The notes under the pieces are model-generated. The model searched no databases, was not told the DNA's origin, and was given only the letters and a program-made list of their open reading frames with translations. This document shows, in pieces, positions 33,678 to 43,958 of a stretch of DNA of 64,000 nucleotides. The stretch covers positions 58,084,205 to 58,148,204 of the forward strand of contig JACMZG010000008.1 of the NCBI GenBank assembly GCA_018340805.1. The letters run 5' to 3'. Origin of the DNA: Microvelia longipes (taxonomy: Eukaryota > Arthropoda > Insecta > Hemiptera > Veliidae). The position numbers and the translations under genes were made by a program. Positions within the stretch are counted from its first letter, which is position 1. The number at the start of each line of letters is the position of its first letter.

Positions 33678-34627
33678 GGTGTGTCCCCTGATGGGTGAAC
33701 CTGTAAGTGTAAAAGACAAAAAATCATTTTTAAGAAGAAGCCATACTTCATAAAAGAATTCTGCTTGTTTTGAAATTTAAATTTATCGCCATAAATTAAC
33801 TGAGACTTTAGTGGGCCCAAAATGTTGTAATTGTACTTTTATTTTTTTTTTTTTACTGCAAACCCCGTATTATTGTAGCAAATGAATAAGTTTATGAAAA
33901 AATACGTACTTTTTTCTTGGAGGCTTATAAGTGCAAAATAATGGTACCTACTTATTAAGTTCAAAGAAAAAATGTGAAACTTAAATTAATAATTTTTTTT
34001 TAAATAAAAACTTTTTTAAAGAGTGACTTTTTTTAAAAAACATAATTTTTTTGGCAACTTTTTGTATGCGTAACCCAATCTGTGGACAGTAAAAAAATCT
34101 TCAAGAAAATTAAGTTAATAATCGAGCTACTCTTTATTAATCATTTGTTGGATTTGAAAGTAATATTTATTTAAGTAAGTTTTGCAATAAAAAAATTAAA
34201 AATACAATTAAAATATTTTAGCCCCCCAAAAAAAAACAAAATGTTTTTATGTTCCACATTAATAAAGTATTAATAAATTTTATTACTAATAATATAATTA
34301 TATTTCCTTAAAAAGGGGGCCATTATTTAGGGGTGGGGCAAGAAGTAAAAAAAATATTTTATAACTTTTAATTACAAATTTTAATTTTTCTTAAAAAGTT
34401 TTTCAAAGAACAACTTTTAGTCGAATTATGAAAATTAGTCCTAGTTCTATCTTGATAACTTTTTGAAAAAGAGTACTTTGTGGGTACAAGGTTTATGGTA
34501 CATCATTTTTAATGCAATAAATGTTCATTTCAAAACAAGAAGAACTCTTTTTGGATTAAGACAATTTATCAAAAAATTATGTTTTAGTCTTTTGCACCTA
34601 TCGGTAAGACCATCCGGGGACACACTG
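33678..34627. mobile_element. Degenerate foldback element
   Basis: The left arm starts 'GGTGTGTCCCCTGATGGGT' and continues 'GTGTAAAAGACAAAAAATCA'. The right arm ends with the inverse 'TTTTAGTCTTTTGCACC' and 'ACCATCCGGGGACACACTG'. Further inside, 'CTGCTTGTTTTGAAATTTAA' pairs with 'CATTTCAAAACAAGAAGAAC'. The arms are about 200 bp and diverged. The loop is AT-rich and non-coding. A terminal 'CAGTGTG' like end suggests a DNA transposon relative. Confidence 0.6.
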
Positions 34628-35570
34628 TATAATGTATGTTTATCAAGCTGAAAAAAATCAACCCTGGGAATGACAAGAATCCTATTGAAAACCAGGTTCT
34701 TGTGGTGTCATTACTACGGTTTTAATGACTCAGTACAATTGTTGTAAAAAAGTCAAAATCCCCCCCCCCCAAAACAAAAACGTCTTGCTTTACGTTTTGG
34801 GGGAGCGAAGTAAAAAAACCCAGTCTGGAGTCCACAGACCTCAGTAAGTAACTAAAAAGTCAGAGTAACTGTGTTGTATTAAAATCGGATATATACGATC
34901 GGACCTCCGCGCTAGAATATGTTTAGCCACCGAGTGACATCTATACGTAGATTAAATAAAGTATTTTATGGGTTTTAACATTCTAAGTGGTTATTTGAAT
35001 TTTGTGAATATTAAATTGGATGTTATATATTTCAAGAAGTCATTGATAAAGTCAGACATTATTATTTTTTTTTTTATTTTAACTCTCTAGACTATTTGCA
35101 ATCTTAAGTTTGCTAAATTTATATCATAATTAAATTTAAAGTTTAATTTAAATTTTGAGGTGATTGTGTCGGATAGTTTGTATAGTTATGTGCTAGTAAA
35201 GGAGTTAAACTTAGTCTACAAATTTCCGCTATGGATCGATTTACTAAAACTATTCTTAATATTAACTTATTAACTTTTCTTAGTTTAGTCTTAAACTTTA
35301 TACTCTATCGTAGAAAGTTTAGTTCCCTTAATGTAAAGCTGAACTAAATGAAATATAGTTTAAGTGAGTTGTTCCTATATAAAAACTTGACGCTAATCTT
35401 ATTATTTCGTATTTTTGGGTATATGTAGGTACTACGTTGGATTATTCCTTTTAATCGGATTCGCTTCTCTTTGCTTGTCCTAACAATATCAAATTTACCT
35501 ACATAAACCAAACGTAAGGGATCCGTGGATATACCAACCACATTAAAATGACTCTTTCTGCACTCGTTTT
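34628..35570. other. Spacer, no gene seen
   Basis: A C10 run with an inverse 'ACGTTTTGGGGGAG' (34760-34806) forms one hairpin. Palindromic 'AAATTTAAAGTTTAATTTAA' lies near 35131. No gene. Confidence 0.45.
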
Positions 35571-35664
35571 TTAGCTAATTTTCGAAGAAAAAATGAGCTT
35601 ATGAGGTCTGGGTAATGGAAGAGGAGGTGGATTTTTTGGAAGGAGGGACTTACTGATCAAATGT

Positions 35665-35704
<40 letters not shown>

Positions 35705-35746
35705 ATATATATATATATATATATATATAATAATAAATATATAAAT

Positions 35747-35802
<56 letters not shown>

Positions 35803-35817
35803 TATAATATAATAATG
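35665..35817. repeat. (TA)n tract in family B slot
   Basis: TA dinucleotides with three phase slips, preceded by 'GGACTTACTGATCAAATG' exactly as at 2585-2615. Confidence 0.95.
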
Positions 35818-35993
35818 TATTTATATAATGTCTATGTGTGTGTATGTATGAACGTATGTTTGCATGTTAAAGATTTTTGTGACCTAGACGTTTCTATGAG
35901 ACACGATAACTTTTAAACATATTTTTGGATCAAAATGAAACTTGGTACAAAAATCAACCTTATTATTTTTAGTATTAGTCCTCCATTGTTTTA

Positions 35994-36918
35994 TGCTTTT
36001 TATTTTTCGACACAGGATAGACGGGAATAAAAAACTTCACCAAACTACATCAAACGATATTTCGCCTTTATTCAAGCTCACAAGGCATATTCATGTTTCA
36101 AAAAATACCTAAAAAATTAAATAAGAGTTAAAAAATACCTACATGTAATTTATATTAAATTAAACAGATCTAAAAACATGCTCAAGGTCAAAAATGGAAG
36201 AAATAAGATATCTACTACTTACATTATATACATTATAATCTACATTATATACATTATTACATTATAAAGATGCCAAAGACCTATAAATATACTCTAATAT
36301 TTTAAATAGATTAAATTTAAATAATTTTTTGTCCTACATATTTTTTAAGTCTCCTTTATTTCCAATTCTATAACCTTTTGAGGTATAGTGTTTATAAACT
36401 TTCATCTTTCTCTATTTTTGGTTTTTTAATTTAATTTGAGTAGATTTTGACTTTTTTTCCATTTTTTTAAAATAATTAGTTTTATTATAATATTATTCAC
36501 TTTGACAACTGCATGTAAGTTTTAACCTTATTTATTTTTCCTGTATTTGCTTTCTTTTAATGTTTTAGCATAATCCTTTCTAAATATATTTTCTTACTCT
36601 TTCTAGGAGAATTTTAACTTTATGGTGAAGACTAAAATAATTTCTTTAGAATATTTGACATTATAGTTTTTCAACTATGTATATAATGTAAGTAGTAGAT
36701 ATCTTATTTCTTCCATTTTTGACCTTGAGCATGTTTTTAGATCTGTTTAATTTAATATAAATTACATGTAGGTATTTTTAACTCTTATTTAAATTTTTAG
36801 GTATTTTTTTGAAAACATGAATATGCCTTGTGAGCTTGAATAAAGGCGAAATATCGTTTTGATGTAGTTTGGTGAAGTTTTTATTCCGTCCCATCCTGTG
36901 TCCGAAAAATAAAAAGCA
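35994..36918. mobile_element. Insert with ~250-bp inverted termini (Penelope-like)
   Basis: Left end 'TGCTTTTTATTTTTCGACAC', then 'AGGATAGACGGGAATAAAAA'. The right end is its inverse, 'GTCCGAAAAATAAAAAGCA'. Matching arms continue through 'TTCACCAAACTACATCAAAC', 'GCTCACAAGGCATATTCATG' and 'CTCAAGGTCAAAAATGGAAG' to about 36245 and 36670. Near the right end 'GCCTTGTGAGCTTGAATAAA' then 'GGCGAAATATCG' is a hairpin followed by GAAA, like a worn hammerhead or Penelope terminus. The phrase 'AATCAACCTTATTATTT' of family B lies on both sides (35952, 36922), consistent with a long target duplication. Confidence 0.6.
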
Positions 36919-37299
36919 GAAATCAACCTTATTATTTATGTGTGATGCGATGCCATTAACCTACAATCACCCCACAAAAATTTCAAAAAATCACAAATCT
37001 TCTTATAGTGTTTAGATTGGGCTAAAAAAAATTCTACATATACTTCTATGCATGGTTAATAAAATACAAAGTAACATTTTATTATATCAGTATAAATTCT
37101 GGTTGCATAGATTGACATATATATGTTAAACAAAATAATGTCATTAATTAACATAATGTAAACAAACCAAGTTTTTTCACTAATACATTTGAAAATTCGC
37201 TTATATCATCGCTTAAAAATTCTCATTCGCAAAAAATTGCTTATGTGGCCGCGGAGCGGCAAAGAGGACGAAGGCCTCTTGTAAAGTAAAACTTTTTAC

Positions 37300-37966
37300 T
37301 TTCTCTCATTTATACTGAGGTATCTAGGAGAACTATTGTGTTTCAAAAAACAATCTGAAACCGGAATGTCACCGGGATTTATTCGTTTCAGGTATTTTAA
37401 GACCTCCTGAGTAGTTTTTGCCAAGTTGTCTGTGAGGGGTATTTTCGTAACTTCTTGGGTATTTATATAGAGAGTTTAAACTTTGTAATAATCAATGTCC
37501 CGAACCCTATTGTTTAAGTAATATGTGTGACGTCATAAAACCACATTAATAATTAAATAAACTACTTCAAAAAATCAATTCAAAAAGTTATCTGATCTAG
37601 CTGAAATTTTATATACATGTACAATATGTATATAGTAACACATGCATAAAGTTATGAATTTACTATCTACTTTAGTTCCGGTTTTATCGATTGACGTATA
37701 CTACATAATGTAAATAAATCACGTTTTTTGACTAATAACATTTAAAAATCGTTTATATCGTGGTAGTATGCCACTAATATTAACTATTAATATGACAAAC
37801 TGATTTAGGACAACAAACATGTGGCCGCGGAGCGATCAAGAGGCTTTCGGCTTCTTGTTTAATTTTTAAAAACCTCCTGAGAGGTTTTTACAAAGTGTCT
37901 GTCCTCAGTGTGTTTATGCTAAAGATTTGAAATTTGGTACTAATATCTCAAGTTAGTACAAATTAA
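37300..37966 (+). mobile_element. Chimeric family A / family B unit
   Basis: Family A head at 37305-37545 ('ACCGGAATGTCACCGGGAT', 'AAGACCTCCTGAGTAGTTTT', 'GTGTGACGTCATAAAA'). Family B 3' part follows at about 37560-37860, with 'GTGGCCGCGGAGCGATCAAG' and hairpin 'AAGAGGCTTTCGGCTTCTT' at 37842. Then family A head again from about 37866 ('AAAACCTCCTGAGAGGTTTT', 'GTGTTTATGCTAAAGATTTG'), interrupted at 37967 by the Harbinger-like insertion and resuming at 39147. The B piece therefore sits inside an A copy. Confidence 0.6.
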
Positions 37967-39143
37967 GGCCCGTATTCAAAGACGTTTCCTAACATTTTCC
38001 TAACATTCTCCTAACTTTTTCCTAACATTTTCTAACATTTTCCTAACATTCTCTAACATTTCCTTACTTCTAACATTGTCCTAACATTCTCCTATCGTGT
38101 TTTAAAAGTCTTTTAGAGGCTTCGCATGATTTTTATTTAGTAAGAACCTAAGGTAGTTAAGTCAAAAAGTGATACCATTGTAAGTAACGTAAATATCGCA
38201 AAATATCAATTTTATTAACTTATTACCTGGATTTACGACACACTTTGTCATAAACAACAATGCGGCCTTGCTTTGGCGAATGTTAAATATATTAAAAACT
38301 TTATTTACATATGTTTTCAGTAAACAGTAGAGTTAATACAAATACAATGTTCAATTATTGTAACATCTTTCATAAATAAAGCAGTATCAAGCGTTTCAAG
38401 TTTTGAACGTGCACCAGTTGTACGAATCCAAAGGTGTCTAAATGAAGACCTGTTAATCAGTGCAACACTGTTTTCATTTTGATAAATCATTTACACAATT
38501 TTGTTTTTCGTATTTTGTCATCAAATTCATTTTTGTTTGTGTAAAATGTTTTTGTATAATAATGGCTGAATTATTCACACCGGACCAACTGAATTTCTTT
38601 TTTGAATCGATAGCCCGCCACAAACAGACCATAGAACATAAAAAATCTGATTGTGTTAAAAGAATTTCAGGGTAAACTCCCTAATAGTAAGGTAAGTGGA
38701 TTAATAGTAACTTATATTATGTATTTTTATGTAGATAGTTATTAATACGACAAAGTGTGTCGTAAATCCAGGTAATAAGTTAATAACATTGATATTTTGC
38801 GATATATTACGTTATTTACAATGGTATCTTACCTTTGGTTCTTACTAAAAAAAATCATGCGAAGCCTCTAAATGACTTTTAAAACACGGGAACGATCATT
38901 TAAATTTCGTGGCTTAAAAACATTTCCCTTACCTAAACCTAAGGTGAGTGTTAGGAGAATATTAGGAGTTAGGAAAATGTTAGGAGAATGTTAGGAGAAT
39001 GTTAGGAAAATGTTAGGAAAAAGTTAGGAAAAAGTTAGGTGTTAGGAAAATGTTAGGAGAATGTTAGGAATGTTAGGAAAATGTTAGGAAAAAGTTAGGA
39101 GAATGTTAGGAAAATGTTAGGAAAACGTCTTTGAATACGGGCC
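37967..39143. mobile_element. PIF/Harbinger-like element, non-autonomous
   Basis: TIRs start GGCCCGTATTCAAAGACG (37967) and end with the exact inverse (39143). The 3-bp duplication TAA lies at 37964-37966 and 39144-39146; TWA duplications are typical of PIF/Harbinger. Both subterminal regions hold tandem copies of CTAACATTTTC (left, 37989-38095; right inverted, 38948-39122). The inner arms match over about 250 bp more ('GAGGCTTCGCATGATTTTTA', 'ACCTGGATTTACGACACACT'). It sits inside a family A copy, so it is younger than that copy. Confidence 0.8.
38562..38675 (+). pseudogene. Myb/SANT-like ORF remnant in the Harbinger-like element
   Basis: The frame reads MAELFTPDQLNFFFE, then SIARHKQTIEHKKSDC, and stops after VKRISG. 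The pattern 'F...Q...L...I..HK..IE.KK.D' fits the first helices of the Myb/SANT-like DNA-binding domain found in the second protein of Harbinger transposons and in many derived host genes. The rest of the domain and any transposase are missing. The longer frame starting at 38460 adds an AT-driven N-terminal part that is probably not coding. Confidence 0.5.
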
Positions 39144-39146
39144 TAA

Positions 39147-39260
39147 GTCTTAGGTCTATTTGAGCTTTTTGTGGAAAATATTTCTATGTCATTATTAATG
39201 ACAGTAAATAAAAACACGAAACATTTTCGGATCGATGTGAATATTGGCAAGCATGGAGAA
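39147..39260 (+). mobile_element. Family A continuation after the Harbinger-like insertion
   Basis: 'GTCTTAGGTCTATTTGAGC', 'GGAAAATATTTCTATGTCAT' and 'GAAACATTTTCGGATCG' follow the same order as other family A copies ('CTTTAGGTCTAG..', 'GGAAAATA...GTCATTA', 'ACGCGGAAA'). Confidence 0.6.
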
Positions 39261-39949
39261 ATAAGAGACCAACAAATTTTATATCAATAGAATTTTACCA
39301 CGAGAAGAAATAAAAATGTTTCCCTCTCTTATAGCTCTAGACAAATAACTCTTGGTCTGAACCTACTGGGAGAAAAGTAATCAGCGGAAGTAAAATAATT
39401 GTGGTTGCCATGGCAACTTCTTTACTCCCCTCTCCATTTTCTTTTAGCTTAGTTGGTAGTAGCCAACTAACAGGTAACAACCTGTTAACTTAATGAACTT
39501 CAGTTCTTAACTTATAGATAACAAGATCGCCCATGATATGTTATAAGGTCGCCCATAGTTAATATAATATGTTATAAGGTCGCCCATAGTAATGTCTGTT
39601 TAAGGCATACGGTAACAACATTAAAAGATTTTAACAATTTTGAGAAGGAAAACTATAAAAAAATAATTTATTGTCCAATGCATCAAAAGGTAACTTTTCT
39701 AAAACTAGCTGCATGGATACTATTTTTCTCTCCTAGAGAGGTAAAAAGTTAAACTTACCACTGGAGAAACAAATTGTTCCTCCCGAGCAGTAATTAACTT
39801 CCTTGGATTCACCTCATGAGTAAGCTGAATGGTTCTTCAGCGAGCTTTAGGGGCCAACTAAATAAATGACTCGGCAATCCTCGAGATTTGATAATTATGG
39901 ACCAATAAAAACTCGGCTTCCCATGAAGAAAGTATTAAAGAATTTTCGG
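39261..39949. other. Spacer, no gene seen
   Basis: 'GTTATAAGGTCGCCCATAG' occurs twice in tandem (39540, 39571), with a third partial at 39522. 'GGTAACAACCTGTTAAC' is a small palindrome. No gene. Confidence 0.4.
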
Positions 39950-40250
39950 CTATATTTGATCGGCTGTATGATTTATCAGAGCCGTAGACTTAGGAATACC
40001 TATTCATTCTAAGGCCGTGCGTGGCGAAATCGAAGCAATAAAGGACTATACGGTTTGTGTAATGGAGAAATTCTGAGGTTGAGCAAAGTAGTACGATTTT
40101 AAGCAAGATCACAATTTTACTTTGTAAATTTACTTGTAATTTTATTTAGTTTGATCACTATTTTATACTGATCTTTAGGTAATCACGACCTTTTGAGGAC
40201 GATCAAAGAATGTCCGAAATTGTGAAAAAGTACTAAGGTAACCTTCTGTA
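39950..40250 (+). mobile_element. Family D repeat, decayed (plus)
   Basis: 'TTCTAAGGCCGTGCGTGGCG', 'AATTCTGAGGTTGAGCAAAG', 'GGTAATCACGACCTTTTGAG' and 'GACGATCAAAGAATGTCCG' follow the order of 43195-43400. 'AGTACTAAGGTAACCTT' is a decayed 3' end. Confidence 0.45.
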
Positions 40251-40845
40251 AAAAGGTAAAAAATGTTTTACAGGGGTTTTAAAAGGTTTGTTAAAAAATT
40301 TCATAGAACCAAAATGAAGAGCTTTTTAAATGTTGATTTAAAAACTACTTCGCAGTATGAAAAGAAAAAAGACAACGAAAAAGAAAAATAAATGATTAGT
40401 TTTGAAACTATCAGATAGAATGCAGCACTAAATAGAGTTGTATTTTAAAAATTCAAACTTAAAGATTCATCCGCTAGATGTCAGGGCGATGAACTTTAGG
40501 AACTAACCTACCCTACTACACTTTTGAGTATGCTACAGACACGTACCGTACACCCTGGTAAGATAATTTTAATTTACAAAATATAAATAAATCATTCATT
40601 TATATCTAAATATAACTTTTTTACGATAATTAAATTACAAATTATATGTCTCCAAGTAACCGTATATATATAAGTAACGAGAAAACTATAATACGGTACA
40701 TTTTTCCAATATTTTTTTTTATAGGAAATGTTATATGATTTATTAAATTTTAGCACGAACTTAGCTCTAATGTAATTCAAATAATGCTGTGTGTAGGAGA
40801 ATACAATAAAATGTAACCTATATAGGATAAATGTTCTCTTAAAAA
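40251..40845. other. Spacer, no gene seen
   Basis: Nothing recognisable. Confidence 0.45.
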
Positions 40846-41375
40846 ACAAGTGGTTCGGCCTCTTGGCTGCACGACGGGCAAGGCGCGGGCAGCGTCGGCG
40901 CTTGCGGCTCCCATTGTGGCCACATCAATTTGTTATTTTAATAGTTTACATAAGTGGCATACTGCCACGATTTAAGTAAACTTTTAATTATATTATTCAA
41001 AAAACGTGATTTGTTTACATTTTGTTATATAGGGCTATCGATATCACGAAGACTAAGACTAATACTGATAATGTAATGCAACTTTTTTTTTAACCATGCA
41101 AAGTAGACTAAGATTTATTAACTTTTATTAAAGTCTTTTGTTAATTATACAATTGTCATAAAAGTCAGCCTGATCTAAACATTTTAACAGATTTGTGATT
41201 TTTAAATTATTTATGGGTCATTATTGGGGTTAATGAGGTTACACATATTTCATAAACAATAGGGATTGGAATATGGCTGATTTTTCTACCAAGTTTAATT
41301 TCGATCCAAGAAAGCGTTTGAAAGTTATCGTGTCCCATAAAAAAGCCTAGGAACAATAATCTCCTATTATTGTAT

Positions 41376-41412
<37 letters not shown>

Positions 41413-41423
41413 ATATATAATAT

Positions 41424-41455
<32 letters not shown>

Positions 41456-41488
41456 ATATATATATATATTATATATATAATATATATA

Positions 41489-41556
<68 letters not shown>
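40846..41556 (-). mobile_element. Family B copy with GC-rich terminal block (minus)
   Basis: The plus strand opens with the inverted 3' hairpin region ('GTGGTTCGGCCTCTTGGC', 40850), an unusual GC-rich block 'GGCGCGGGCAGCGTCGGCGC' (40881-40900) and 'ATTGTGGCCACA'. It proceeds through 'AGTTTAATTTCGATCCAAGA', 'AAAGTTATCGTGTCCCATAA' to the CA block (41377) and the (TA)n slot (41408-41556). The 5' end is replaced by the foldback element inserted at 41557. Confidence 0.55.
41377..41556. repeat. (CA)n then (TA)n tract
   Basis: About 16 CA dinucleotides, then TA with many phase slips. The YIYIYI frames on both strands come from this. Confidence 0.95.
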
Positions 41557-41559
<3 letters not shown>

Positions 41560-42753
41560 GTGTTTCATATAAAGTGTCCACCAGAAAAGGAGGTGATAGT
41601 ACTCCTCAAAAGGAACAAAAATGTCCTATAATATAAACCCCGATCTCCAACCGTTTTCCCACAAGGTCAAATTTAATATTTCAAAAAAAAATATATATTT
41701 GACCTCATATCATAAAATTGTTAATAGGGATTTAACTGTTCAAGCTAGAAAGGCGAAATTGGTATCATTAGAAAGCCGAGTAAATTTCCTAAAGGACAAA
41801 CTACTAACTATGTCAAATATTTTGGAAGTACTGCTCAAAATTTTGCATGAAACATGATTTTTTTTTAAAAAATTAATTTTATGGAATTTTTGTAGTAGGG
41901 CATTTGAGGAAGTAAGAGATGAGCAAAAGTTCAGCCAAGAACGGAAAAAATTTCTCTTATGACTGCCCTTTAAGAAAAGTTAAATAATTTTATACATTCA
42001 ATAGTCAAAATTTTAAGCCAGTCTTCCTAGAAGTTGGAGAAACTGATATTTTTTTGGCATTTTTGCATATGTCTACAATGTTAATTATATGGTACATAAA
42101 ATAATTAAAAATCTCTAAAGCAAGAGAAAAGAGTGGTTTTAGAGAAAAATGTGTAAGAATAAAATATGTTTATTTTACTTTCTAGAGTCTAAAAATCGTA
42201 TTATTAAATTATTTTCGAAAATAAAATATTTTGTTAAAATAACATATTGTTTTCACTTTTATACGACAAAAATGATCAGTTTTTGCAACTTCTAGCAACA
42301 TAGCTTACATTTTTGACTATTGAATGTATGAAAATATTACATTTCTTAAAGGGCGGTCATAAGAGAAGTTTTTTCCGTTCTTGGCTGAACTTTTGCTTAT
42401 CTCTTACTTCCTCTAATGCCCTACTATAAAAATTCCATAGAATTCATTTTTTAAAAAAGTCATGTTTCATGCAGAAATTTTGGGCAGTAGTTTCAAAATA
42501 TTTGACATAGTTAGTAGTTTGTCCTTTAGGGAATTTACTCAGCTAATGATACCAATTTCGCCTTTCTAGCTTGAACAGTTAAATCCCTATTAACAATTTT
42601 ATGATGTAAGGTCAAATATTTTTTAAAAATATTAAATTTGACCTTGTGGGAAAACGGTTGGAGATCGGGGTTTATATTATAGGACATTTTTTGTTCCTTT
42701 TGAGGAGTACTATCACTTCCTTTTCTGGTGGACACTTTATATGAAACACCCTG
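41557..42753. mobile_element. Foldback element, ~500-bp arms, CAGGGTGTTTCA ends
   Basis: Left end 'CAGGTGTTTCATATAAAGTG'; the right end is the inverse 'CACTTTATATGAAACACCCTG'-like sequence at 42733-42753. The arms match nearly base for base through 'CCGATCTCCAACCGTTTTCC', 'TTCGCCTTTCTAGCTTGAAC' and 'TTTGACATAGTTAGTAG', then decay toward a centre near 42150. Matching 78- and 66-codon frames (MSYNINPDLQPFSHKVKFNI) appear in both arms only because the arms are inverse copies. They may be a relic peptide but show no known domain. It is inserted in a TA tract, so TATATA duplications cannot be told apart. Confidence 0.85.
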
Positions 42754-43059
42754 TATATAAGATATAAAATTAGTAATGTAAATTATCAGGTTATATTCGC
42801 TTAAAAACCGAATACATTAAAGACCATAGCACGAATTTTAAAGGAAATTCATAAGGCATCTTCCCGTTACGTTTAAGCTTTTTCTCATTTATTCCGTATA
42901 TATATAGGAAAAGTATTGTCAGCAAAAAATAACCAAAACGAATGTAAAATAAAAAATCCGAAACCCATTTCGGATTTTTGAACCTTTTTCCTTATTTATA
43001 AAAAACCCGTAAGTATAAAAAAGAACTATACTAAAAAAAACTAGGCTGCTAATTATGAT
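42754..43059 (+). mobile_element. Family A head fragment
   Basis: 'CTTTTTCTCATTTATTCCG' and 'TATATAGGAAAAGTATTGTC' (42889-42920) match the family A start. 'AAAAATCCGAAACCCATTTC' then 'GGATTTTTGAACCTTTTTCC' forms a small inverted join of two heads. Confidence 0.5.
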
Positions 43060-43440
43060 CATAGGTTCTTAATGTATTCATGATCATAATATAAAAGTAT
43101 TACCCGTATTATTTGATTGAAGGCCTAACGTTATGGATCCTTTTCTAAGGATTACTTAACCTAACACCATATAACACCCTAGATGGATTCTTAATAATTC
43201 TGAGGTTGAACGAAGCAAGACCGATGTTATCTCACCGAAGAATCATGCGAAATTCTGACGACGAGCGAAGCAAGCCCGAAGTCATAACACGCAATTTACT
43301 TTAGATAACAATTTTATTCTAAGGTCGAGCATAGCGAAACCGAAGATTAAGCTCGGATAACAATGACATTCTGAGGACGAGCGAAGCGAGTCCGCTGTAG
43401 TGAGAAAAATACCGATGTACCCCGCACTCGATTTTTTAAT
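43060..43440 (+). mobile_element. Family D reference copy (plus)
   Basis: Begins 'CATGATCATAATATAAAAGT', 'TTACCCGTATTATTTGATTG'. Hairpins sit at about 43205 (decayed), 43259-43276, 43324-43341 and the perfect GGACGAGCGAAGCGAGTCC at 43375-43393. Units between them read 'AAGTCATAACAC' and 'GATAACAATGACATTCTGAG'. It ends 'GATGTACCCCGCACTCGATT' and a T6 run, matching the family A end. Confidence 0.7.
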
Positions 43441-43827
43441 TTCAATTCGGCACATTTTAAGTTGTGTTGAATAAGGGCGTAATTTTAGAAAAACAATTAA
43501 ATTCGTATTTCTACTTCGGTTTTATTTAAGCTCAGCCACAGCATGTCTAATATAGCGCTTAGATTAAAATAAAAAGAACCCCAGTCTTAGATTTTTTATA
43601 TTTTACACAGAACCCGTTATATTCCATTTTAATTCTATCTTATCATCACTCTTAACGAGTCAGCCTTAAATCTGTACTACCATTCACAGAGAAAATTCCT
43701 CGATTAAATTACATAAAATTACAATAATTCGTACATCATATCAAATTTTGTGCACACCTTAAAAAAAGTCTGTTCAATGTGATTATTATTTGTCGAAAAC
43801 TGCTCAGTGTCGGAAGGCACTTGACTT
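43441..43827. other. Spacer, no gene seen
   Basis: Nothing recognisable. Confidence 0.4.
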
Positions 43828-43958
43828 CTTTGTAATTTGCAGTGCATTTGTAATTATTTGTTGTGTATTTTGTTATTCTTTGTTGAGTATTTGTTATTAT
43901 TTGTTGCGCAGATGAAATTATTTGCGGCGTATTTGTAATAATTTGTTGCGGGTTTGTA
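43828..43958. repeat. Minisatellite, ~21-bp unit, about six copies
   Basis: Units resemble TTGCGTATTTGTAATTATTTG with substitutions and small length changes. Confidence 0.8.

Larger units (their letters stand above)
35571..37281 (+). mobile_element. Family B reference copy (Helentron-associated-like)
   Basis: 5' end 'TTAGCTAATTTTCGAAGAAA' (35571), G-rich block (35608-35650), (TA)n tract (35665-35817), TG block, 'GATAACTTTTAAACATATTT', and 'AAATGAAACTTGGTACAAAA' (35934). A 925-bp insertion follows (35994-36918). Then come the distal part, the inverted end 'TTTGAAAATTCGC' (37188-37200), and two terminal hairpins: GCCGC-GGA-GCGGC (37248-37260) and AAGAGG..GAA..CCTCTT (37262-37280). An inner inverted copy of the 5' end plus a 3' stem-loop and an internal microsatellite is the layout of DINE-1/INE-1 type Helentron derivatives. 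No Rep/helicase is present, so it would be non-autonomous. The class is inferred. Confidence 0.55.

Noticed and set aside
41621..42735. Two homologous protein genes on opposite strands (MSYNINPDLQPFSHKV)
   Set aside because: They are the two inverted arms of one foldback element. The frames are short and show no domain.
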